Shown in pieces: positions 7,652 through 13,315 of a DNA stretch of 16,255 nt (its first letter is position 1; every line of letters begins with the position of its first letter). Source of the stretch: Candidatus Neomicrothrix sp. UBA825. GTDB lineage: Bacteria; Actinomycetota; Acidimicrobiia; Acidimicrobiales; UBA8592. The stretch covers positions 1 through 16,255 of the forward strand of contig DBHP01000053.1 in NCBI GenBank assembly GCA_002295705.1, read 5' to 3'. The notes beneath the pieces are model-generated. The model was not told the origin of the DNA. It saw nothing but the letters and a program-made list of their open reading frames with translations, and did not search any database. The position numbers were made by a program, and so were the translations under genes.

Positions 7652-8495
7652 AAGAAGATTCACCTTTTCTGAACCAGAAGACCCCAAAATAGAATAGACA
7701 AATTGTCCATGCTGCCAGGGCGAATAGCTCAACAGAAGAGATACTTCCGCCTAAAATAGCCCATCGGTAAAGTTCTAGAATGTTAAACATAGGATTGAGA
7801 ACGAATAAATTTCGCATAAGTTCATTTGTCACATACGCGTCGACAGAAAATAGAACTCCCGAACCATAGAACAGAAGCCGGAACACGAAGGGAAGAATAT
7901 TCTTTACATCTCCGTATCGGGCTGTTGCACGAGCAGCAATTAGTGTTGCTCCACAGTTAAAAATAAATTGCACAAGTATCAAGGCTGGGATAATCACCCA
8001 ACTCAATTTTGGGTTTGCTCCTGTAGCGATGCATGTCGCAAACATGACAGCTAGTCCTGGGAGAAAAGCAAGAAACTCGGTTGATACTGAGGTAATCGGC
8101 AGAAGGGCCCTAGGAAAGTTTATTGAGCGGATAAGAGTACGGTTCTTCACAATACTTTGTGAACCTGTGATGATTGATTTTTGGCTAAATGAAAAGACAA
8201 AAACTCCGATAGCTACGAATGCAACGAAGTTTGATACACCTCTATCAACTTTCAGGATCACTCCAAAAATTACTGCATAGACAACAATAGATAAAATAGG
8301 ATTTAGTAGGTGCCAAACGTTACCTAGCACAGTCCCCATTTGCTGGGACCGCAATTCATGTTTTGGGACTTGATAGAGATACTCTCGCCTTTCCCAAATC
8401 TTCCTCATATAGTCAAGCAAAGATCCGTGATGACCTGGTTTGATCAGACCATCACTACGTGTTTCATTCCCGTTAGCTTTCTTTTGAGCTTTCAC
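7641..8495 (-). CDS. ABC-2 type permease for surface polysaccharide/teichoic acid export (TagG/Wzm type)
   Basis: Membrane subunit of the exporter, about six spans. A cytoplasmic N-terminal amphipathic stretch (YMRKIWERREYLYQ, then ELRSQQMGTVLG) leads into NVWHLLNP, the hallmark opening of the ABC2-membrane family, and hydrophobic segments follow to the C-terminus. The GTG at 8495 (284 aa) was chosen: GGAG sits 7 nt upstream, whereas the longer frame to a TTG at 8540 has no visible ribosome-binding site. It is the first gene of a permease-ATPase-TagF-like run on the minus strand. It is divergent from the SulP gene, and the 168 bp between them hold no further gene. Substrate is inferred from the neighbours only. 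Confidence 0.9.
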   Translation of the reverse strand: MKAQKKANGNETRSDGLIKPGHHGSLLDYMRKIWERREYLYQVPKHELRSQQMGTVLGNVWHLLNPILSIVVYAVIFGVILKVDRGVSNFVAFVAIGVFVFSFSQKSIITGSQSIVKNRTLIRSINFPRALLPITSVSTEFLAFLPGLAVMFATCIATGANPKLSWVIIPALILVQFIFNCGATLIAARATARYGDVKNILPFVFRLLFYGSGVLFSVDAYVTNELMRNLFVLNPMFNILELYRWAILGGSISSVELFALAAWTICLFYFGVFWFRKGESSYGA

Positions 8496-8653
8496 AATTA
8501 ATCTCCAAAAAAAGCATATCAGTCGTCTGACTTTCCTCAATGAACAGCCAAATCTAATGATACGATTGTGTGAATTGGGAGCGTGTCAGTGACTTCCAAC
8601 TACACTTAGGTATTACAACATGCAATTTAGGGTTGAATTGGATGGGTATAAGC

Positions 8654-8660
8654 AGGAGGA
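8654..8660 (+). promoter_or_regulatory. Strong Shine-Dalgarno (AGGAGGA) fixing the SulP start
   Basis: AGGAGG at 8654-8659 lies 4 nt before the GTG at 8664 and decides that start. It is the best ribosome-binding site in the window and contrasts with the apparently leaderless genes. Confidence 0.75.
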
Positions 8661-8663
8661 ATT

Positions 8664-9890
8664 GTGCAGTTAACCCGTCCCGGCTCAGGAGATATCATTG
8701 CAGGTATTTCAGTCGCCCTATTAGCTCTTCCACAAGGCTTCGCATACGCTGAACTCGCTGGAATGCCAGCTAAATATGGCTTATATGCTGCAGCTATTCC
8801 ATCGATACTTGCAGCAATCTTTGCCTCGTCCCCATACTTACAAACAGGTCCAGTAGCTCTAACCGCCTTGTTGACTTACGGTGCGTTGGAAGGTTTAGCG
8901 CAACCATTTAGCCCTGAATTTATCGAGTTAGCAGCCTTGCTAGCTCTTTCAGTAGGGGTAATTAGACTAATTCTTGGAATTTTAAAATTGGGGAAGATAG
9001 CTCATTTATTAACCGACGCAGTAATAACGGGATTCACGACGGGCGCTGCGATCCTAATAATCTTCTCTCAACTTCCTAAATCATTGGGAGTTGATGGTGT
9101 AGACGGTGGTGTCCTTTTAGCTGGTTGGAAATCAATTTCTAACCCAGAATTATGGGAATTTAACGCCATTCTCTTTTCGATAGCAACGATCATAGTTATC
9201 TTTGGTGGTAGATTCCTTCATCGCTTATTCCCCGGAGTTCTAATTGCTGTGGTGTGTGGGATAGCTATTAGCAAAGCTACTGATTATTCGGGTCCAGTCG
9301 TGGGTGAATTGAGTGGTGGTTTTATCTCATTGAAATTTAGTTTCGAATGGGGATCTCTTGCAGATTTATTACTACCCGCAATAATCATTGCAATTGTTGG
9401 ATTCGCAGAACCCGCAGCAATTGCTCGTACTTTCGCAAAAGAAGGAAAATCAAATTGGAATCCAAATAAAGAATTTGTTAGTCAAGGTGTGGCTAATCTT
9501 GCATCTGCTATCTCAAATTCATTTCCCGTAGGCGGTTCATTCGGACGAAGTTCATTAAATAAAATAGCAGGAGCCGAAACCCCATGGGCGGGAGCTATTA
9601 CCGGTGTTTTTGTTCTAGCAGTCCTACCTCTTGTCTTCTTTCTTGAAGAATTACCAAGTGCTATCTTAGGGGCAACGGTAATTGGAGCTGTAATAAAATT
9701 AATCAAACCCTTGGAGTTCTTTAAGTTAGTCGTGGATGAAACGCAGCAAGGTCTTATTGCCACAGGAACACTAATTGCTACATTATTAACTGCTCCTAGA
9801 ATTGATCGAGGAATAGTAATCGGTCTTGGATTGTCCCTCATAGGTTATTTCTTTGACCGATTTCGACTAAATAAGCATCACACCAAATAA
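8664..9890 (+). CDS. SulP-family anion transporter without STAS domain
   Basis: A 408-aa inner-membrane transporter of the SLC26/SulP family, which carries sulfate, bicarbonate or other anions, usually as an Na+ or H+ symporter or exchanger. The N-terminal GDIIAGISVALLALPQGFAYAELAG is the family signature region, followed by the MPAKYGLYAA stretch, and later SFPVGGSFGRSSLN matches the conserved core of the second repeat. Around 10-12 hydrophobic segments fill the chain. The usual C-terminal STAS domain is absent: the protein ends a few residues after the last span (RFRLNKHHTK). Substrate cannot be assigned; BicA-like bicarbonate uptake and sulfate uptake are both open. It stands alone, and its stop codon abuts the hairpin that ends the opposing tRNA run. 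Confidence 0.9.
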   Translation: MQLTRPGSGDIIAGISVALLALPQGFAYAELAGMPAKYGLYAAAIPSILAAIFASSPYLQTGPVALTALLTYGALEGLAQPFSPEFIELAALLALSVGVIRLILGILKLGKIAHLLTDAVITGFTTGAAILIIFSQLPKSLGVDGVDGGVLLAGWKSISNPELWEFNAILFSIATIIVIFGGRFLHRLFPGVLIAVVCGIAISKATDYSGPVVGELSGGFISLKFSFEWGSLADLLLPAIIIAIVGFAEPAAIARTFAKEGKSNWNPNKEFVSQGVANLASAISNSFPVGGSFGRSSLNKIAGAETPWAGAITGVFVLAVLPLVFFLEELPSAILGATVIGAVIKLIKPLEFFKLVVDETQQGLIATGTLIATLLTAPRIDRGIVIGLGLSLIGYFFDRFRLNKHHTK

Positions 9891-9923
9891 GAATGGGCCA
9901 CCGGTTTCCCGCTGACCCATTCT
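9890..9923 (-). terminator. Hairpin terminator after the tRNA cluster, GAAA loop
   Basis: Read on the minus strand, AGAATGGGTCA pairs with TGGCCCATTCT (11 bp with one G-U). A G-G mismatch, three more pairs (CGG/CCG) and a GAAA tetraloop complete it. The tail after it is only TATTT. It begins one base past the tRNA-Phe discriminator and its last base is the final base of the SulP stop codon. On the plus strand the stem has an A-C mismatch and no T tail, so it suits the tRNA transcript better. Confidence 0.65.
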
Positions 9924-9924
9924 G

Positions 9925-9997
9925 TGGTCGGGACCGGCGTCGATCCGGTGACCTACCGCTTTTCAGGCGGCCGCTCTGCCAACTGAGCTACCCGACC
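9925..9997 (-). tRNA. tRNA-Phe (anticodon GAA)
   Basis: A 73-nt cloverleaf on the minus strand: acceptor GGTCGGG/CCCGACC, D stem GCTC/GAGC, anticodon stem GCCGC/GCGGT with loop CTGAAAA giving anticodon GAA, a five-base variable loop, T stem ACCGG/CCGGT and discriminator A. The 3' CCA is not encoded. It is the last of three tRNA genes in the order Glu-Asp-Phe, an arrangement common in Actinobacteria. Confidence 0.95.
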
Positions 9998-10003
9998 CCC
10001 ACG

Positions 10004-10026
10004 AAATTCTCATATTATGAGAATTT
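10004..10026 (-). repeat. Perfect inverted repeat between tRNA-Asp and tRNA-Phe
   Basis: AAATTCTCAT and ATGAGAATTT form a perfect 10-bp stem around a 3-base loop (ATT). It occupies almost the whole spacer between the two tRNA genes. There is no T tract, so it is more likely an RNA-processing or spacing hairpin than a terminator. Confidence 0.6.
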
Positions 10027-10027
10027 G

Positions 10028-10105
10028 TGGCGGTCCCGACGGGATTTGAACCCGCGACCTCCGCCTTGACAGGGCGGCGTGCACTCCAAACTGCACCACG
10101 GGACC
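10028..10105 (-). tRNA. tRNA-Asp (anticodon GTC)
   Basis: Minus-strand cloverleaf: acceptor GGTCCCG/CGGGACC, D stem GTGC/GCAC with a 10-base loop, anticodon stem CCGCC/GGCGG with loop CTGTCAA giving anticodon GTC, T stem GCGGG/CCCGT with loop TTCAAAT, discriminator G. A CCA triplet directly follows the discriminator at 10028-10030, unlike its two neighbours, so the mature 3' end appears to be encoded here. Confidence 0.95.
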
Positions 10106-10110
10106 GTGTT

Positions 10111-10134
10111 CTTAACAAAAGTTACTTTGTTAAG
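10111..10134 (-). repeat. Inverted repeat in the Glu-Asp tRNA spacer
   Basis: CTTAACAAA and TTTGTTAAG form a perfect 9-bp stem with a 6-base loop, just 5' of tRNA-Asp in transcript terms. It is one of two hairpins in the 123-bp spacer, which otherwise contains no gene. Confidence 0.55.
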
Positions 10135-10152
10135 GATCACCATAAGGCGATT

Positions 10153-10171
10153 TTCGGTTCTAAGAACCGGA
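10153..10171 (-). repeat. Short inverted repeat downstream of tRNA-Glu
   Basis: A stem of eight pairs (one G-U) centred on CGGTTC-TAA-GAACCG. It lies on the 3' side of tRNA-Glu in the minus-strand transcript. No T tract follows on either strand. Confidence 0.45.
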
Positions 10172-10228
10172 TGACACTCTACGCTATCAAACTGAATAAA
10201 CCAATTTAACTCACATGAAGTGTATTTG

Positions 10229-10301
10229 TACCCCGTACGGGATTTGAACCCGTGTTACCGGCGTGAAAGGCCAGCGTCCTAGGCCGCTAGACGAACGGGG
10301 C
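10229..10301 (-). tRNA. tRNA-Glu (anticodon TTC)
   Basis: A 73-nt minus-strand cloverleaf: acceptor GCCCCGT/ACGGGGT (the first pair is G-U), a CTGGC/GCCGG anticodon stem with loop CTTTCAC giving anticodon TTC, T stem ACGGG/CCCGT with loop TTCAAAT, discriminator A. CCA is not encoded. It is the first tRNA of the cluster and follows the DUF2017 gene by 92 bp on the same strand. That gap (10302-10393) should hold the tRNA promoter, but I could not identify convincing hexamers. Confidence 0.95.
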
Positions 10302-10393
10302 GGGACACCTAAATGATTAGGTTCAGTCACGATACCAAACCTGAAAGGACCTTTGGCGCTATATGTAGAAACATTTTGATTTCTTTAAAAAAT

Positions 10394-10846
10394 CTATTCA
10401 AGCTCCTCAACGCATTGAAATAGCAATTGGCCTAGATATTGAAAGACTATCCATAACCTATAGTGGTTACTGTCATTTGCTGGTGGACTCTGCGAGTCAT
10501 CATCAATATCTAACTCCTCGCCTAGTTTTAGTCGAATTATATTCAACCCCTTTATTACTAAAATTAAATCATCTAGCGATATTTCCTTTTCTGAAGTCAG
10601 TAATTTTAAAGCTTCTAGTGCTTTCCGGTGTGAATTCTCCAATTGGTTTACTGTCATGGCTCTGTATTCAGAATCCAAATCAGGTTCATTCAGAATTGCT
10701 TCCGGAAATAGTCGCGGCATCAAAGCTTGAGGATTTTCATTTCCCAGTTTTATCAAAAGATCATGCGTTAATTCACTCAGAAGTTCTTTCTCTGTTTCAA
10801 TAAAATTTATTGAAAGTGAACCCCCTTCAAGTCTTTTAATCTCCAT
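10394..10846 (-). CDS. DUF2017-family protein downstream of clpS
   Basis: A soluble, mostly helical, acidic protein of 150 aa matching the actinobacterial DUF2017 family in pattern: an N-terminal strand pair (MEIKRLEGGSLSINF), LMPRLFPEA, an EYRAMT segment, a helix with LIKGLNIIRLKLGEEL, and a C-terminal YRLWIVFQYLGQLLFQCVEEL helix. No enzymatic motif is visible. Genes of this family commonly sit directly after clpS in Actinobacteria, and here the gap is 6 bp, so co-expression is likely and a link to Clp-dependent proteolysis is possible. The function is not established. ATG start at 10846. Confidence 0.8.
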   Translation of the reverse strand: MEIKRLEGGSLSINFIETEKELLSELTHDLLIKLGNENPQALMPRLFPEAILNEPDLDSEYRAMTVNQLENSHRKALEALKLLTSEKEISLDDLILVIKGLNIIRLKLGEELDIDDDSQSPPANDSNHYRLWIVFQYLGQLLFQCVEELE

Positions 10847-10852
10847 TTCGTC

Positions 10853-11203
10853 CTAGTCCTGCCTCATCGTCGCCCAGAGCCCGTACTCATGTAATTGAAA
10901 AACGTCAAGTTCGGACTTTTCTTTGGTTCCACGCGAAACAACTGCTTTTCCTTTGTGGTGAACATCTAACATAAGGCTTGTAGCTTTCTCTTTTGAATAT
11001 CCGAATAGCTTCTGAAAGACAAAAGTTACATAAGACATGAGGTTTACTGGATCATTCCAAACAATTACAACCCATTCTTTGCCATATTCTTGTATGACTT
11101 TTCCTTCGTGCTTTTCTTGGAAAACCGTTGACACACTTGGAGCGTAGATGAAATCAATCTCTTCTTGATTCGAGATTTTATGATGTAGGGCTTTGAGCTG
11201 CAA
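10853..11203 (-). CDS. clpS: ATP-dependent Clp protease adaptor ClpS
   Basis: Adaptor that binds N-degron substrates (bulky N-terminal residues) and delivers them to a Clp AAA+ ATPase. The ClpS core covers residues 43-116: WVVIVWNDPVNLMSY with Asn50-Asp51 for recognising the substrate's alpha-amino group, HH at 82-83, where His82 matches the conserved pocket His, then KGKAVV, and a closing GLWATM strand. The 42-residue N-terminal extension is long but within what actinobacterial ClpS proteins show. A GTG at codon 24 is an alternative start. The gene overlaps the 3' end of ctaA by 26 nt and is followed 6 bp later by the DUF2017 gene, so the three are probably one transcript. Confidence 0.93.
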   Translation of the reverse strand: MQLKALHHKISNQEEIDFIYAPSVSTVFQEKHEGKVIQEYGKEWVVIVWNDPVNLMSYVTFVFQKLFGYSKEKATSLMLDVHHKGKAVVSRGTKEKSELDVFQLHEYGLWATMRQD

Positions 11204-12155
11204 TTTTACTTTTCTCTGGAATTGGCTGATGGACTGCGAGGTACAGTCTCAAAATCATAACCCAAATCAAAGTTGCTCCGGCGACATGTATTCCTACGAG
11301 AAGGGCAGGAACACCCGTGAAATATTGAAGATACCCTATTCCAGCTTGAACGATAATAGCCGCCATTAAATTTTGGCTATTAGGTAATAAAGTTGGTGAA
11401 TTCCTTTTAACTATGAAGAGCAGTCTCAGTGTGAGAAGAAGAAAAATCATAACGCTAATTCCGTGAATTCTTGCGACATCAGGGACATCAAAGGAGAGTC
11501 TCTCAACCTCAACTTCAAGTGTTGAGATCGCCGGTGTTGCTCCTTGGTTTTCTAGCGCCTCTAGTATTTGCTGTTTTTCAGCCCCACTGTGAGGGCCTGA
11601 ACCAGTCACAATAGTTCCAGTCACGATAACAACCGCTCCGATTGTAAGAAGCAACTTTGTTAGTCCTTTTAATGTTTTCAGTGGAAGAGATTTTGTAGCT
11701 TTATCGGGAAGTCGCGATCTGTGATCCAGTTCAACCGCATTCCAAACTAGGACCATGGAAACTAGAAAATGAGTAATTACCAGACTGGGAGGGAGATGCT
11801 CGCGAACTACAAGAGCTCCGACAATAACCTGAACTATCACTCCGAAAACGAGCCCTATTGAAAGGTAGGTTAGATCTTTTCGCTTGGGGGTTCTAAAGAG
11901 AGAGCCTAAAACCGCAATAATTACAGCTAGTGCCACAAATCCAGTAATTACTCGATTCACGAACTCAACCATTGCGTGCACATCATCAATCTCAGCAACA
12001 AGTTGATCATTTTCACATGTGGGCCAGTCTGAGCAACCCAAACCTGACCCGCTCAGTCTTACTGCTGCGCCAGTGACAATAATGAATGCGAGAAGCAATA
12101 ACGAAATACGGGTTATTTTCTGGTAGTGGGATGGTGAGATGGAAAAACTTCTCAT
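11178..12155 (-). CDS. ctaA: Heme A synthase (CtaA/Cox15)
   Basis: Membrane enzyme converting heme O to heme A, the cofactor of aa3 oxidases. An eight-span pattern is visible. Key features (numbered from the GTG at 12191): GAAVRLSGSGLGCSDWPTC with the paired Cys53 and Cys59, catalytic Glu76 in EFVNR, His141 in THFLVSM, GSGPHSG near 197-203, His243 in RIHGIS and His302 in GIHVAG. The position held by His in Bacillus CtaA (EMGHR) is Asn79, which I recall as usual in actinobacterial CtaA. I prefer the ATG at 12155 (325 aa) because GGTGG lies 9 nt upstream; the GTG at 12191 would add 12 residues. It is divergent from ctaB, and its 3' end overlaps clpS. Confidence 0.93.
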   Translation of the reverse strand: MRSFSISPSHYQKITRISLLLLAFIIVTGAAVRLSGSGLGCSDWPTCENDQLVAEIDDVHAMVEFVNRVITGFVALAVIIAVLGSLFRTPKRKDLTYLSIGLVFGVIVQVIVGALVVREHLPPSLVITHFLVSMVLVWNAVELDHRSRLPDKATKSLPLKTLKGLTKLLLTIGAVVIVTGTIVTGSGPHSGAEKQQILEALENQGATPAISTLEVEVERLSFDVPDVARIHGISVMIFLLLTLRLLFIVKRNSPTLLPNSQNLMAAIIVQAGIGYLQYFTGVPALLVGIHVAGATLIWVMILRLYLAVHQPIPEKSKIAAQSPTS

Positions 12156-12257
12156 ATATATAGTCCACCATGATGAACCACCTAACGACACTTCAGAATC
12201 AAATTAATTTGTATGTTTAATACCGTCATAATCTTGGTGAAAATGTGAAGAAACCCC

Positions 12258-12263
12258 TACCCT
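12258..12263 (+). promoter_or_regulatory. Probable -10 element (TACCCT) of leaderless ctaB
   Basis: TACCCT, then six bases (CAAAGT), then the ATG at 12270, with no Shine-Dalgarno. It has the same spacing as three other starts in the window. The hexamer itself is a weak match, so this rests mainly on the spacing. Confidence 0.4.
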
Positions 12264-12269
12264 CAAAGT

Positions 12270-13172
12270 ATGGGGAACGACACAATCTCTACAGTTTCAT
12301 TAAGAAGTAAATTAGCTGGATTTATTGCGCTGATGAAGCTGCGCGTAGTCGAACTTCTTCTGATAACAACGGTACCAACAATGATTGTTGCCGAAGAAGG
12401 TTTACCTTCAGCATGGCTAATCTTTACAACTCTTTTGGGTGGAACTCTTGCAGCCGGAGGAGCTAACGCAATAAACATGTTCATAGACCGAGACATTGAC
12501 AAATTAATGGAGCGGACAAAAAATAGACCCCTAGTTACAGGAGTTCTCACCTCTACAGAAGCATTATCGTTCGCAATTGTAATTGAGGCTATAGCTTTCG
12601 CATGGTTATGGGTATTTGTAAATCTCCTGAGCGCTGTCCTGGCAGCGTCCGCATGCTTATTTTATGTATTCATATATAGTTTGTGGCTAAAACGATCCTC
12701 CACAAGCAACATCGTTATCGGTGGCGCAGCGGGTGCTGTTCCAGTATTGATTGGCTGGTCCTCCGTCACAAACTCCATAGATTGGCCACCGATCATCCTC
12801 TTTCTGGTCATATTTCTATGGACCCCTCCTCACTTCTGGGCGCTCGCAATTAGATATAAGGAAGACTATTCAAACGCAGAAGTTCCGATGTTACCTGTTA
12901 TAGAGGGAACAAAAGTTACCGGATACCGAATGGTTCTTTATGCCTTTCAAGTCTGGGCTGCGTCTCTTATCTTTGTCCCTGTGGCAGATATGGGACTAAC
13001 TTACTTGATAGCTGCGATAGTAATGGGGGCAATGTTTACTCTCTTCTCTTTTCAAGTGATGATAAATCCAACAAAAAAGTCAGCTATGCGTCTTTTCGGA
13101 TTCTCTATAAGTTACATAACTATCCTCTTTTCGTTAATGGCTGTTGACCAACTTGTAAGGTCCGGTTTCTAG
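12270..13172 (+). CDS. ctaB: Protoheme IX farnesyltransferase (heme O synthase, CtaB/CyoE)
   Basis: UbiA-family membrane prenyltransferase that adds farnesyl to protoheme, giving heme O for CtaA. The first Asp-rich, Mg-diphosphate-binding motif is NMFIDRDID at 69-77, followed by KNRPLVTG. The second polar region carries WTPPHFWALAIRYKEDYSNAEVPMLP, characteristic of CtaB rather than of other UbiA enzymes. GGAAGAVPVLIGW lies between them. About nine hydrophobic segments occur over 300 aa, the normal length. The ATG at 12270 appears leaderless. It heads the plus-strand oxidase-related run and is divergent from ctaA across about 110 bp, so both heme A biosynthesis genes may share control. Its presence implies that a heme-A-using oxidase exists in this genome. 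Confidence 0.95.
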   Translation: MGNDTISTVSLRSKLAGFIALMKLRVVELLLITTVPTMIVAEEGLPSAWLIFTTLLGGTLAAGGANAINMFIDRDIDKLMERTKNRPLVTGVLTSTEALSFAIVIEAIAFAWLWVFVNLLSAVLAASACLFYVFIYSLWLKRSSTSNIVIGGAAGAVPVLIGWSSVTNSIDWPPIILFLVIFLWTPPHFWALAIRYKEDYSNAEVPMLPVIEGTKVTGYRMVLYAFQVWAASLIFVPVADMGLTYLIAAIVMGAMFTLFSFQVMINPTKKSAMRLFGFSISYITILFSLMAVDQLVRSGF

Positions 13173-13279
13173 CCTCACATAGTAAATTTAAGAAAATGCA
13201 TTGAATTTCTTTATTTAGTTCGCCTAGAAGTCAATCTGGTGACTACAGTCTTGATGGGCCCGTAGAAATTTTAGACGGA

Positions 13280-13310
13280 TTGTCTAGCATGTTTTTTTGC
13301 TTAATAAACT
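13280..13310 (+). promoter_or_regulatory. Probable promoter of the subunit I-like gene
   Basis: TTGTCT at 13280-13285 could act as -35. Either TAATAA (13302-13307, 16-bp spacing) or TAAACT (13305-13310) could act as -10. TAAACT is followed by exactly five bases plus the TTG at 13316, close to the leaderless pattern elsewhere here. The rest of the 143-bp gap 13173-13315 shows no gene. Confidence 0.4.
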
Positions 13311-13315
13311 AGTCG

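Noticed and set aside
10027..10209. Plus-strand open frame of 60 codons beginning MAVPTGFEPATSA
   Set aside because: It is the antisense of tRNA-Asp; this peptide pattern is a familiar spurious translation of tRNA genes.
11178..12155. Asn79 in place of a conserved His in CtaA
   Set aside because: From memory, actinobacterial CtaA proteins have EFGNR at this site, so it is family-typical rather than a defect.
12192..12269. Sigma-70-like promoter TTGTAT / CATAAT between ctaA and ctaB
   Set aside because: The spacer is only about 12 bp, too short for a normal promoter.
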